A stretch of DNA of 64,000 nucleotides, taken from NCBI RefSeq assembly GCF_036669915.1, contig NC_089313.1, positions 2,414,085-2,478,084 of the forward strand, in the 5' to 3' direction. Made by a program: the position numbers and the translations under genes. Numbering within the stretch: the stretch's first letter is position 1; each line of letters starts with the position of its first letter. Source of the DNA: Pocillopora verrucosa. Taxonomy: Eukaryota; Cnidaria; Anthozoa; Scleractinia; Pocilloporidae. The notes under the pieces were generated by a model that did not search any database, was not told the DNA's origin, and saw only the letters and a list, made by a program, of their open reading frames with translations. Shown piece by piece: positions 34,101 to 48,201 of the stretch.

Positions 34101-37100
34101 ATTTTGTTAACTTAAAACCCTTGGATAAATTTGGCGTTTTTTCTGATGAGATGTGGCACTTGTTCAGGGGCGGTGTTTATAACTAATATTATTTCCGTTT
34201 GCGGCATCGTTTCTGTTCGGGGGCGGTATCTATTTGTATTTTTGCTTCTATCTGCGGCTTTTACTCGAGAGCCGTGTATATTCAAACGATAAATCTAAAA
34301 TCCCACCCGTTTTATATCCTGGTCTTAGTGTAACTGTCCGACGTTTAAAAGGTAACTGTGTTTCACTTCTTTAAGTGTTGCGTGACAAGCATAAATCTCA
34401 TTTGGATCTTAGTCACGCGAGGTTCTTTGCAATGTTATCCTTGCTCCCTGTGCCTCGCTTTGGCACCGAGACTTGGGAAAATAACGGGATACATCACTTT
34501 GTGTCAGAGCAATTATCGGATCAGACACTATTTATAATCATTTATTGCTCTTGATGGGTTGAAGAGATTTCTAACCGCAAGCTACGTACCTTGGCGGAGA
34601 GCCTATTGAAGGTCAGAGAACCTTCCTTCACCTTCGTCATTGTCGACTTAAGCTGCGAAGCTTAGTTTAAAGGGGCGGAACTCATTACTGAGGATTCCAT
34701 TGACGCAGATCGTCCAGGACTGGGGCAAAATACCGTTAATGTGTTTCTTGAAGAATAGAAAAAAGTTCCAGTAGTCTACCTTTATTTAAATTAATATCTA
34801 TATAACTTATTGTATGGAAGGGAGAAGAGTGTTCAGACGTGTAATATATTCAGAAAGTTGCAATATATTTTTCACCCGGGATCTGCCTGGGAAAATACAT
34901 CGCGTACGGGAGTATCTTTGACGCGTTTCAAGGTATCTTGAAAAACACTGAATCACTGTATCTGCTGGAAGCGAAGAAAAAGAACAATTTTGCATAATTT
35001 TCTTATATTATTTATTTCTCGCTGTATTATTACGTAACCAAATGATAGACCAGGCATTCATTTTTTTGACATAACTTCATGAATCATGAATGAGTTTCAA
35101 AGCAAAATGAAACACAATAACAAGTTCAAAACACACACACACACAGTGGCTGGTCATGAAAAGCATACAAGTCAAAAAACATGATAGTGAGCGTGATACT
35201 TCAAGAATAACAGCTGTCATAGTTATTATTCCCTAAATTTGAAAACAGAAACTGGTTCCGCTTTGTTGACAAAAGGGGGATGGTTTTAACGTGATTCTCA
35301 CGCGATCGGAAGATGTCAGACTTATTTCTCGCTCGATTGTCAGCGATAAATTTAGCAATTTGTTTCTGTCATATAACTTTAAAAAAAAAACAATAGAAAG
35401 GCGATTTCCAGATGTGTTTGTGGAAAATATTTTATGAGGTCATAAGGCTTTTGAACTATGTTAGTTTAAGCGGATTCACAGAATAAAGACAATCAAGATT
35501 CATACAGAAAGGTTTACCGGCGCCAGTGAATGATTTAGAAGAGATCTTTTTTTTCCTAGTCTCCCTCGCGTACATTCGAACTGAACAGCTTTCACCTTCG
35601 CTGTAGAGTTTACAGTCATAATATGAACTAACTGCAGATGTAAGGGAAATCACTTCAAGAGTTTTGCCGAATAGTTCTTCGCATATGAGTTTTATTTCAG
35701 GCCTTCCTGCCTTTTCTTAAACAAAGCCATGAGGTTCTTCATCAAACTGAAGATATAGGATCAACAAATGTCGATGCAAATTGATAATTTAAAAAGAAAT
35801 ATTTGATTTGAATCAACGGGTGTGGGAAAGCTGTTCGTAAGTAAAACAGAAAATTAACAAGGAATGTATTGCATATAGTAAATCATTTTCAAACTTGCTT
35901 GTGGCTGTCTGGCAAAAACCGTTGTTAAAATAGCCTTTGCATCCTTAAGGAATCTGATAAATTGATAGCGTGCTAACGGGAGAGGAAATTTAATCTACAA
36001 TTGTGCCGGAATACAGAGTATCTGCCGGTGTAACTCCGTAAAACGATCTCCTTTCTTGGTCTTCGCATGTCAGATCAGACAAGCCGACCACTGGTGGAAT
36101 TAAAACAGAATCGGATATATTTCTGCTTCCCTGGAAACCCCATGGTTACGTGTGATATATTATATGTCTTAATTCAGGAGGGCAGCACTTCCTGAAACCC
36201 TGCTAGACAACAATATTCCCCTCAACACATTACGTATTTTCTAGCAAAGCATATATCTTTTGCGGAAACCACAAGCAAAGAAGTTGAGGGTATCGTTACA
36301 CGCAAGCAAAGAGGAAATGTTATGGTGCAGTTGCGTTCGCTGATGTCGCTTGCTTGAAGTTTTCTTTTCATATTTTCAGTTGAGCAAACATTTTTTGAGG
36401 TATGATAAAACTTTGTCTATTATTTCAGTTATGATTCGAGCAGATGCCATCGTTAACTCATTCCTCAGTCAAGATCAAAGGTTATTAGATATTTGCTGGC
36501 ACACATCGCAGATAAATGTTGATTTGCTAATCATCCAAAAATAGGTTTCTTATGCGTCCTTTCCGGTCCAAATATCACCACAGCGGATGCAAATGAAACG
36601 CGTGCCTCTGTTTACATTACCAAAAGAAAACACGAGACCTCGCAGTGTCGCTAAGGTCGTGAGAATGTGTGCTGGTTCTGTTTGATTAAATTGATTCCTT
36701 CATTTCTAACAAGACTCGCTAATAAATCGTGCGAGGGGCGAAACCGCTCACGCTTGGCTTAACGAAGAAGGGGAAAAGTGTTGAAATACAGTGATTTTTT
36801 CCGTATCACTTACGTCCTTACTTTTACCAGTGGCAACGTTTCATCAGTTGTCAAGTGATTTTACCTGCATCAAACATAAGGTAAGTTCCCTTATTCAAGC
36901 AAGGTGTTGCAATTTTCTGCTCATTAAATTGTGAACTTCAGTTTCTTTAAACCAAGAGTTCGTATTCCGGTTTACAAGGAAATGTTGTGACGTCATTTGA
37001 GGTTACTGCGGTTAAAGGCAATCATTCGCGCCCTTTTTTATCACAACCATGATACACAGAAAACAATTGTTCAAAGATAACTTTAGAAGCTATAGAGAAA

Positions 37101-39728
37101 TCTCAACGCTTTTATTTTGTTTATCCTCTCGGCTGTTGTTATCTGTTAGTTTACCTTCTTGTTTTGGAACCGATATAGCGCTTTGTAAAAGGAAAAGTAT
37201 GTCATTACATTATCAGATATTTTAAGTACCACGTGACCTAAGCGATTTGAAACACGTCGATCAAAAACAAACACGTTGACCCGCCAGGTGCTGGGGTTTA
37301 GCACACGTTTTGGCGATTGCGTCAAAATTTCACTATTCTACGTGAAAACTGTTATTCCGCGCTCACCGCTGTGTTCTTCGTCGGTTAAATCGCTTATTCT
37401 AGCAGTTAGCACCTCCAAGGATAGATCAGTGTTTCATTCAGCAATCCTGGTGGTCTTTTAGCGAGGTAAGGCGATTTTTTCACAATTGATTACACGTTCC
37501 TTCCTACGTGAAATGTGATGTCAAGTTACCGTACCAGCGGTTGTTTCCCTTGATTTCTTCCGCTTGCTTCCCCAAGCGTTTTCAACGAGTTTACTCCTTT
37601 CTAAAGAGAATTATCACCGCAGCTAAGACATTCCTTGTATACTGAGTAATTTTTGGTCTTTTCGGGAGTTTGAAAAGTTACTCGGCAACAAGAATGCCTC
37701 AACAATACGGTACGTGAATAATTCTTCGTCAAAACGTGAACGATCGACGACCATATTTAGTAATCACATGCCACGTTCCTCGCAAACTCGTTTATTTCGT
37801 TTTTCTCGCTGTTAACCAATGTCAGTGAGTCATTTTCTTTTTTTTTTTCTGTCATTGAAAAGAGTTTTCGCTTTCCCACGAGTGGTAAATCTTGTGTTAA
37901 ATGGATAGCATGCAATGGTTCACGTTTAGTGTCTTTCCGCCATTCTTGGCGTTCTTGTGATTTTTCGCCTGTCTGTATCACCAGTGTGGAACAGATATGC
38001 CTTACCAGATTACAATATGCGTAATTCCTGGCTTTCGTACGTTAATTTGACTGAAAAAGGAGAAGAGAGCTTTTTACTGCCTAAACTCCTTGTAGCCTTT
38101 AAAAGAAATTGCACGTGCCAGAACTGTACATTGAACATTAATTTCGGTCATCGAAGTCGCTTTGTCGATTCGTTGATAGAAGATTCTGACTGATGAAATT
38201 ACTTCGTGGCTGAGTCATTCTCTTAAGGGTATAGTCGGTGCTAACTTGCGTGTAAATATCATTTTTTAGGACAATAATCATCAAGGTTTGTTTTTTTTTT
38301 CCTCCGATAAAGTAAGTTAAACACGTGTTATTTCGTTAGTTGATGTGCACATGCACGCGTAGCAATCTCCTCTGAAAGCTCATTAACATTTTCGGAAAAA
38401 GAAAATAACAGCTCTATCTACTTTTCCATCGTAAGTACGCTCGCGAGAATTCAGTTTAAATTGAGGTCCAAGTTTCAGGTGATGATTGTGAAGTTAAATT
38501 CCGCTTTCGACTTAACAAGAAAAAGTGCGCGATTTCGGTCGTTGGCTCGTACTCGTAACTGTTGCTAAGGGAAATTTGGATCGTCCGAAATTTTTTGATC
38601 GATAGAATTTTAGCAACGGAAACATTTGGAATTTCTGGTCCGATGTGCGTTAATGGTTGACCTTTACGTCCGGTTCTAGAAAACGTTTTATAAACTAAGT
38701 ATTTTGACGATATCTTCCATATCGAACTCCTATCATACCCGGAAAAAGACGATTGCTGATTTAATCCAAACGCTGTGCTCCACACTTCCCACGAACGGTT
38801 AGAAATCAAATTTTTTTTGGTCGTTAAACGCGAAATCTTTGAAAAGTTTCTAGAAAAATTAATTATGCATAGTCTAAGCAAGTATTTGTTCGATCAAATC
38901 TTCCTTCTGCTTAATTAATTTTGGGGTAGATTAATACCAATCTTGGCGCACAGTTTTGTGTTATTTAGCCAGGGATCTTGGTTTTAAGTCGGTTTTGTAA
39001 AAGCAAGGTGGAGCATAAGGTTATTATAGCAAAGATGTGGTATTTTAATTTAATGACTTGCTTTATCTGACATGTTTCTAAGACTAAGGTCAAACGTTGT
39101 ACTTCACATGAGGCGAACATCATTCAGCCAATTAACATGTTGCAAAATGTGGTATTAACCCCTTTAAGGAATTTGGATCATTTGAATCAAGTTACATAGC
39201 TGGTATAGCCACAGACAAAGCTGAAGACCGGCTCATTATAAAAGCTGATTATTACGTTAGCAAAGACAAATGCGTAGATGGCATTATGTTGGAGTGTGCA
39301 CAATGTTTTTGTAAATTCTTGGCATTTGGGTGAGTTCATGGAGATTTGATTCAACATTTGACTCAGCAAAACAACCATGTACATTTGGGTTGGCTTTGAG
39401 GTATAAATTCAGTGGAATATAATCTTGGATTTAACCAGTGATTCAAGTGAGGTTATCAAGTTTTTCAATCTGGGATAACAAAATAAATCAATGTCTGTAC
39501 ATTTGGATTTAATTAGAACAAGATGCATTTAATAGACACCTCGAAGTTACATTTCTTGAATGCAATGGTACAGTGATAGATGATTTTGGGTTGTTTGATG
39601 TATATTAGTTCTGGAAACAGTTAGTATTTGCCAAAAGCTAAGTATACGCCTGAAATTAAAGATTTGTGTTCTTCCATAATGATAAAGTTTTTTGAAAGTT
39701 CTTGTTGTAAATAAATTTTTTTTTTCAG
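31151..39728. other. Gene-poor region upstream of the zinc-finger gene
   Basis: No conserved coding exon was recognised. A (GGCAAC)n-type microsatellite lies at about 32313-32340 and a T run at 33430-33448. Possible donor sites with good context (about 36890 gtaagt, 37465 gtaagg) could end non-coding first exons of the zinc-finger gene, but nothing decides this. A 141-codon minus-strand frame at 38456-38881 is unrecognised. Confidence 0.4.
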
Positions 39729-42700
39729 TCCAACTGTGATGTTGTGAATCATTGTTAAAATCAAGAAGGACTTTGCTACTAAGAAATATCATTCCAGATA
39801 TGATACAAAGGTATGTTCTGATGAAAACCTTGATAACTATAGAAGTGTGAAGATGTGCTAGGTGTCTAGATATGAATAAATTTTTAATTATTAATGTTGC
39901 GCAACATAGCTCTTGTGTAAGGAAAGGTCTCTATAATAATTTATAAAGGTGTTGATAGCCTTCTGGGCTACATGACAATTTCTTCTACCAGCACATTATG
40001 TTGCTAGTTGGTCTTCATGCAAGGCAATAAAGTTTATAAAATATTTGCAATTATTTGATTTAAAGATGCACCATCATTGACATTTAGATGATGCCATTGC
40101 ACCACAGGATGTTCTATTCTGTCTGGTTCACGTAATTTCGCAATAGTTGTGTATACAGATTTCCTAGCGAGGCAATCAACTCTTCCCATTTATCTTTCCA
40201 TAAAGGAAAACAGCAGGAAAAAAAGCAACTTTAAAATCTAATTCCCAAAGGGCAATCTACATGTCATTTTCTTCTTAGTCTTGTGATACTGATCTCCCTT
40301 TGCCCCATTTTCTACAGCTTAGTGGTCATTTTGAACAGTCACGTACACTGCTTATGAATAATTAAGTAAAAAAAAAAATTTAGTGTCAGTAATTCTGGAA
40401 AGTTTGAACTGTTTAATTAGAAAAATTTAACAGCTGACCACACTCACTAAGTTAGAGACTTCAGCTGAGACAGTCACATTCTGTGGCTTTGTTGTGAGTG
40501 CCAAGGGGTTTAGTGGTTTGTCGAAAAAAAGCATGAACATTCACATGTACATTTGTAAATATGTTAAACAGACAACAATGAAGACTGCATCAATCAGCAA
40601 GTGCTATGGACATGCAATCAAAGTTGAATGTTTAGTCTGAAGTGTTTCTTTCAATTCTTCCTCGTTTTGTATTTGGACGTGACCTACTGAATAGTTGCCA
40701 CTTTTGTGGTGGAGGTAATTGTCAACCAGAGTTGCTTTATCAATCAATGTACTGTTTTGTGTTAATCTAGAAAATTAAGTCTTCAAAGAGTCCATGCAGA
40801 GATTGAGATTGAAGGGGATCAAATAACAGAGAATGATGATCATGGCATGCCAGTAAAAACAAACAGGCAGATCTCAAAAGGTGGGAATGAAGAGAGTCAT
40901 GAAGAGGGTAAAGCTGTGAATGAGGATGAAGCTAGAAATGTGGCCAAGGATAATGAAATGGCAGATGGAGATGTTATTGGTGTTGAAGAGGCCCAGAGTC
41001 CTCAAGAAATAGCTGAACAAGGTATGATATATACAGGCATGCTTTCACAAGGTGTGTTTATCCCACACACTCTAACATAAGTATCCATATTTTTCATGCT
41101 CTTCTCTATTTCTTTTGTTATTGTCACAGTGAAATAATTAAAGGTTACTTCCTGCCTTCATGGGTGTCTTGGGAAAAAATCTGTATGTGCACTAGTTTCA
41201 CTAAAATCCTAACAAACTATACATAAGAAGAAAGCTTAATAACTGCAGTTTAAGATAACAATATAATTCAAGCAACTTTTTTTTTATGGAAGTGTCAGGA
41301 GCTGGTACATGTAAGGCGTCAAATGACCAAAGGTTCTTCTATTGAATTTATTGGGTATCAGATGCCACAGCACAAGCAGAATGGCTGCTCAGTCTTATTC
41401 ACAAGGCATCAATCAACAAAAGCCTGTTAGGCTTTTTCGTTATTCTGATTGGTTGTCTAGATATCGGCATCTTAAGTTGGAGTAGCTCAGAATATGTGAA
41501 GCATGTTGCGTAAATGGACGTCACAGGACACATATTTCAAATATCGAAATTTCTCGACACTTTTCTTTGTCATTTTTCTTGGAATGTTTTGGCGAAATAT
41601 GACAATAATGGGTAGAATCTATATACTCTATAAATTTACTCAAAGGGGTTGTATTCCTCCCAAAATCAAATGCATGAGTTAAGCTCATAAAGATTTGTAA
41701 ACAACTCGCACGATGCCAGGAGATTTTCTTGCCTCCAGAAACCACAAACCAATGGGACAACAGGACTTTCTGACATCAATGATGATGGATCAAGATTTCC
41801 CATAAAAAGTAACCCATTGCAACATATTTCTTTTTATCTTGATCACTGAGTAGAGTGTTGAGGAGTACAACACAATAGTAAGCAAAGTTGCCAAAGGCAA
41901 AGGAAAAACTGGCAGTAAAAGGAGAAAATGCGCTGAGGAGCAAGACAATGAATTGACAGACAACTTTCAAAATTTACAATTCAAGGCGATCATTAATGTT
42001 TTTATGTCAAGGCCTACATTAAGAGAGGGAAACCTTGTTTTTAATATCATGCATGGCAAATCTTGGTTTGACGGTGAGTTCTTTGTTCAAAATCTGGACG
42101 CCATCATGGAGCTCCACTAGTACCAGAATGGTACTCATTCTGTCTTATTTGGGCCTGTTTTGTTTTGTTTTTTTTCCTTGTTTTGTTTATTACTAAGGAC
42201 TTTCTTTTGCTTTTGATTTTTCCAAGAGCATAGATTTTTCCATAGGCAAAGAGCTTCCATGTGTGAGTTTTGTAAAGTGTGCAGTGCAAGAAAATATGGA
42301 AATAACATGAAAATCTAACCACAGCATGAGTGGTTGCCGCAAAAATTTCCCTTGAGGATTCACCAAGGTCAGAGATTATGACACCTTCCTGATTAACTTT
42401 TATTTGAAAATACGTTTTTCAAAATAACTCGGTTGCCTTTAAAGATTTCAGAAATTTTTTTCTATGGAAATGTTTGGTTGAATGTTTGAATTCATTTTAG
42501 TTAAATAAAAGAAAAGTTGATTTTTGGAGGGCTCTGAAGGTTGGAAGTAACCTTAACAATAAAATCTTCTTTGGCTAGCAATCAATCAATCAATTGATCA
42601 ATAAACTTTATTTACCCTCGAATTTACAGTGTAGCACTCGGGTGCTAATATCTTTGTGCAAACTACATTAATAAATAATTATAATAAAAAGATTAATTCT

Positions 42701-45700
42701 ATAACAAATAGGATAACGAACTACCTAGACAACTAACTAGCAAATCATCTTGATGTAGAAAGGTTTGCAGTTCCTGCCCTTTTAAGTAAATTATTGCACC
42801 CAGTAGATAACAGTCGTCGAAAAGAAGTAAAATCAGAAATAGTGCAATGATGGTCAGGAGGAGAATTCCAAGATATTGCTGCCAAGTAACTAAAGGAATT
42901 GACACCATAAGAAGTGGTCAATGGTTTAGGCAAACAAAGTATATTATGTCCTCTTATAAAATAGGTGTTAGAGGGCAAGTGAAACATATCTTTTAAATAT
43001 CTTTGATAATCAGAAAAATGTAGACATTTAAAAATAGTAAGAATCATGTTTTGTAAATGCTTGTCCTTAAGGTTTACAGTTCCTGCCCTTTAAGTTAATT
43101 AATTTAAATCAGAGTTAAAATCCTTGAAAATAAATCGAAGAATACGTTTGTTTAAAAGATCCAATTTATCAGAATCTTGTTTACTAGAGAAATGCCACAC
43201 CATAGAACAATAATAAAAGTGAGGAAGTATAAATGCCTTATAAAGATGTAGCATGGTTTCAGTAGACATCAGCTTGCCGAACCTTGTCATAACGCTAAAC
43301 TGATTGTTTACCTTTTTACACATAGAGGACACATGTTGCTTAAACATAAGATCTTTGTCAATTGTAACGCCAAAAAGTTCCTCTGAGTCATTTACTGAGA
43401 AATTAAACTGATGATCAGTTTTTCCTAGTATCATCCCTTGGTGTTTGCTGGGATTTGCTATCATTCCATTGATCTCATACTAGGCATTTGCTGAGCTTAC
43501 CTCACGCAAGATACACCTTTCAAAGATACTAGATCCGTATCTGCAGTGTAGAATTTATCATCATCTGCATACATATTTAATTGTACAGCAATCATTTCTT
43601 CTATTCTAATGATCTTAATGAATGATTCAACAGTATCATTGTACAGAGAAATTAGATGCTGGTTACTCTTAGGATTTATAGGGATAAGTTGTATTTTACC
43701 AATTCTTTACCCATAAGGACTTACTCAGCAAGCAGTGAACTTTAGACTCTATTACAATGGTGGTGAGTCTTATGGTCAGGTGATAAGTTTTCTTCTAAAT
43801 CTCACAACTAGTTAAAAAAATCTTTGATTTGCTAAAAAATATTCCTATTCTTATGCTAGAGTCACCTTCCAACACAGCTGGTGGTGTAGATGACTCACCT
43901 CAAGAGGCCAATGGTGGGTCAAAACGACTTCGCATGTACAAGTGTGAACGGTGCAATTCACAGTACATGGGTCTGGCCATGTTACGGCAGCATTGCCGAG
44001 ATGTCCATGGTGATCAGAAATATTACAAGTGTCATGTTTGTGGTAAGCTGTTTAGCCATCCAAGCAGCCGTAACATCCATTTAAGGTTGCACTCTGGAGA
44101 GAAGCCTTACAAATGTAGCACTTGCGGCAAGCAGTTCAGGGTGTCTTCCCATCTGAAAGACCATGTTAGGGTGCATACGGGTAAGTTAATTGGATAAATG
44201 GATGGTTAGTGGGACTTGTGAGTCAAAATGTTCAGGTTTAAGACTTGACTGGGTCATTGTGTTGTGATCTATAGCAAGATGATGGACAAAATACTGACCC
44301 CCAGTCCATGGACTACCCTGATAGACTACTAAAGTGGACTATCTTGAAATGGATGAACCCTACGAAATCTTATTTTAAATGAGTTCTATTAAAAGCACGG
44401 CTATGTATATACTTACACTGCACATGCCTTTGTTATTTGCATGAAGTACTTTTTAGTCAGAGTCAGAGTGGGCAATGGTAATGAATCATATCAGCAGTCT
44501 ACTGAGTTTCATTACCTTATGTCACCTCTTTAATGATGAGTCATGTTGCTTCTGCTTCAAGCTTCTACTCACACTCGTAAACATGTTAGCTCTTGTTTAG
44601 AGCAATAGCAACTCGTTGGGTTCTACAACATGCTATGGTGTTGTGTTTCACTTTCAATTATCTTGCTGCTGTAAATTACATGAATCATTGAATCTAGAGA
44701 TGGTAGAGTGTGAAGAATGGCTGATGTGCATGGCAAATATCTGCATTTAGTATATATACTGAAGTACAAGACAGTGAATATTATTATTGATTTCTCACCT
44801 TACTTCATGACTTATACTGCAGGAAGGAACATGACTTTGAGCTACTTTATATATATGTTTTTTATTTTATAGGGGAGCGTCCATATATTTGTGATATTTG
44901 CCACAAGGGGTTCAAGCAGTCAAGTGACTTGAAGAAGCATCGGCGTACCCATACCTTGGATAAACCATACAAGTGTCCTATCTGCCCATCAGCCTTTACC
45001 CGTTCACACCACTGTCGAGGCCACATCAATTCTGTGCACAAGTTCTTCAAGTGTGTTGTTTGCAGTGCCTTGTTTACCTCTGAGGAAGCATTTGAACGTC
45101 ATAAAGAACTCCATCCCTCTGTATTATTAGACCAAGGAGAGCCAGAGCAAAAAATTCCATCTAACAGGAAGGCAATGAGTCAAGTAGCTGTCATGTCTGA
45201 GAGGTCTGAATCTGGAGATAACATGAACCAACAAGACAGGGAATCAATTGAAAAAAACCTTAAATTGGATGCAGCCAACCAGTTACTTGAACTGCACAAG
45301 ACAATGCAGCTAAGGCCTTTGCCGAGCAGTACCCCAGGAAGTGGATCAGAGACAATGTCAGATTCAGGGGATGAGGCAAGTCTCAAGCAGTTGTCACCAC
45401 CAAGCCAAAGCTTACCTGTTGGACCACAACCTCCAGCTGCAGTAAGTCCTAGTTTGATCCGTCAAGAAGTTGCAAACATGTCACTGTCAAGCACAAGTCA
45501 CATGGAGCAGGCACATGTCGTTCCACCTGAAATGGCTCATGAGGGTGCAAAGTTTGAAGTGCCTCCAAGTTTGCACATGATGTATAACCGTAATGTACAG
45601 CCTAAGCTCCAGCAGGAAAAGGATTATCTTCGACTGCCTTTTCAATATTCCAGTTATCAAGGGAATAAAAATTTATCTTTATCTGATGCAGAAATGTATA

Positions 45701-48201
45701 GACATGCAGCTAGCTTTTCTTCTCTGAAAGTGCAAACAAGCCATTTGGTCAATGGCAACCACTTTGTTAATGACAGTGCTTCCCAGCATATTTTGCGTTC
45801 CCCTGAAAAGTTTGATTCACAAAGCCAGAGAAGGGATCACAGCAATTTTAGTGAAAACATCTCAAAGAGAGAGGAACTTCCACAGGATGACAGTGCAGTG
45901 AGAAAGTCTCCAGAGAGAACAAACAATGTGGCTTGTCATCGGGTGTCCGTCATTCAGTATCACTCTAGTGCACAAACATCCTCAAATGATGGAAGAAATG
46001 AAGAAAATTTGATCAAAGATAATTCACAAGAGACATCAAAAGCTTTGAAAAGTAAAATAAATGATCATCTACAGAGTAATGAAGAGCAGCAAAGGAACTA
46101 CAACTTCATGAACAGTATGAAATATTTTTCCAGGATTCCGAGGGAAGGAATTCCATACATACCACTTACCACTGAAAGTGCTCTGGCACTACAGATGTGG
46201 AACAAAGAGATGAATGGCCATGCCATAGATTACTCTTGGGCTTTGAAGGAAGCCACAAGGTTGAAAATGCATAGAGAACAAAGTGGGCAGTTACCCCCTC
46301 CAAAGCATATGCCAGAAAATGGCCAACATAATTTCTTCTCCCACAAAGATGTGCAGCCATCAGCAGATATCTACAATTCTACTTCACCAGCAGTGCAAGA
46401 GAGATCAGTTGAGAGGTTGAAGTACTTAGCAAGAGAACATATCAAGGTGAAGGACATGGAAGGAGACACAAGAAGGGAGACAAAATCACCTGTTGGTGGA
46501 AATGATTCTGAGACATCTGATACGTCAGACTCTGGCGATGTTCTTCAACCTGGGAAAGTGTTGGCAAATTCTGAACAACAGTCTTTATCTTCTGAGCCCT
46601 TAGGTAAGCAGAGTTTTGTGTAATTTTTTACCAGAATCAGCCACTTGTGAGAGTTACTGACCCGACAGAGTGTATTTCACATGTATTTAATTTTAATTTA
46701 AGCTTTAGGTCCTGGTTTGCATGTTTGGGATCAAATCTGGGGTGATTATGGTTATTTTTTTGTAAGGCAAGACACTGTACCCTTAGGATTTGGTCTCAAG
46801 TTAGGGATGTCCAGCTTTTTAAGGTTTCAAGAAATGCAACTTTTTAAGTCACTGCTAACAAAGTTAGTTGTGTTAGGCATTCAGGCTCTTTTGGAGCAAA
46901 CTTTCTTATATCTTTCTTCTTTTTTGGTCTTCATAGACCAGAGATCCTCTCCAGAGAGCGCTATTCACCACTGTCAAGTCTGCAAGAAGACGTTCTCCCG
47001 CTCTAGCCTACTTAAGCAGCATTCGGTCATCCACATGGGAAACAAGCGCTTTAAATTCCGCTGTGAAGTTTGTGGCAAGATGTTTCGGACACGCAGTCAT
47101 CTGCGGGATCATACTAGAATACACACAGGTTTGTCTGTCATCTTTTGTAGTTGTAAAATACTTTTCACTAATTACAAACTTCAGTGTGTTCACTTAATCA
47201 CCAGTTGCCAAGTAAAATGGTGCCCTTCTTCAGCAAAGCCTAGAATGTTCTAAAAAATATATGCTGTTATTTTATTAAAGGTGAGAGACCTTTCAAGTGT
47301 CACATTTGTGAAAAAGCCTTCAAACAGTCCAGTGACTTAAAGAAACACATCAACCTTCACACAGGAGCAAATCAGTTTAAGTGTGAAGAGTGCAACATGG
47401 AGTTCCGTAGAGCTGATGCACTTCGCAAACATAAGCTGGGACACAAAGTGGGGAACATGCCTTGTGGACATTGTGGGAAAAACTTCTTGCACATTAATGC
47501 CTTAAGAGCACACAGAGCCATGCATAATGGTAAGGTTTCATTTTACTTCTAACCATATGCTGCTGACATAGTGCAGTTTGAACTTTGTTGGTGGCTTTTA
47601 ACCTTTTGACTCTTAAGGGTGAACAGCATCTAATTTCTCTTAATAAGGTCAGGAGAATAAAGGAAATGATCACAACTAAAGAAGCTCTCGATTGGTAATT
47701 AAATTCTTTTTGTTAACACCTTAGGAAATGTGTAGAGAACAGTATGGAGAATATGCATACTGATGTTAATGCATAAAGAGTTAAGTTTGTTTTACTGACA
47801 AGAACGTTCTTTTCTTTATATGAACAGTGCAACCTGTAAAAGCAAGCAGATCCTTTCACCGATGTAACTACTGCTTTAAAACATTTACGAAAGCAGAAAG
47901 CTACAAGATACACATTGAAGCACACTCTCGTGAGCAGAATGGAACAGTGGTGCCTTTTGATTGCAAGATCTGTTCCACGAAGTTCCTCTCAGAAGCAGCA
48001 TTTCAAGATCACATGAACATTCACAACGGAAAGCGGCCTTACAAGTGTTTTGTTTGTGATAAGGAATTTTGCATTGCTGAGCATCTGCAAGATCATGTCC
48101 GCCTGCACTCTGATGTGTCATCACGTCATAGGTGTGAGGACGATGGTAATAAATTTAAAAGACCAGATGACCTTTTAAGGCATTCAGCAATTCATGCTTA
48201 A
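39729..48201 (+). CDS. C2H2 zinc-finger protein, two finger clusters, about 1042 aa
   Basis: Coding exons: 39800-39810 (MIQ..., inferred, within an exon starting after a T-rich acceptor at 39729), 40771-41021, 43860-44180, 44873-46603, 46937-47128, 47281-47529 and 47828-48201. They total 3129 nt; every junction after the first is phase 1. The N-terminus is acidic. Fingers 1-6 lie at about residues 114-280 (for example YKCHVCGKLF, YICDICHKGF). A polar, probably disordered stretch of about 490 residues follows, encoded mostly by one large exon. Eight further fingers fill about 780-1020. A final finger-like unit (HRCEDDGNKF) has lost its second cysteine. TGEKP/TGERP linkers suggest sequence-specific DNA binding in the nucleus. 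The orthologue is not recognised. The weakest part is the first exon. Confidence 0.88.
42581..43606 (-). mobile_element. LINE (non-LTR retrotransposon) fragment, reverse-transcriptase end
   Basis: On the minus strand a broken frame shows NMYADDDKFYT (the RT YADD box) near 43555-43590. It then has ANPSKHQGMILG, LFGVTIDKDLMFKQHV, QHV...CKK, KAFILPHFYYCSMVW and, in another frame, the downstream SYGVNSFSYLAAISWNSPP type of C-terminus. Frameshifts and stops interrupt it, and it lacks the endonuclease part. The 3' end is a short TTGA repeat tail (42581-42610 on the plus strand). It is a dead, 5'-truncated copy in intron 2 of the zinc-finger gene. Confidence 0.85.
43608..43690 (+). repeat. Fragment of a recurrent MITE-like repeat
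   Basis: 'ttctaatgatcttaatgaat' and 'agaaattagatgctggttac' match 52345-52440 closely. Confidence 0.5.
47640..47785 (-). repeat. MITE-like repeat copy in zinc-finger gene intron
   Basis: The stretch around 'gaagctctcgattggtaatt' and 'agaacagtatggagaatatg' recurs at 53762-53895 and, in the opposite orientation, at 52240-52345 and 59190-59300. Confidence 0.55.

Noticed and set aside
38456..38881. 141-codon open frame on the minus strand
   Set aside because: No recognisable domain, no clear splice or promoter context, and mixed composition. It is long for chance but unsupported; it could be an old repeat fragment.
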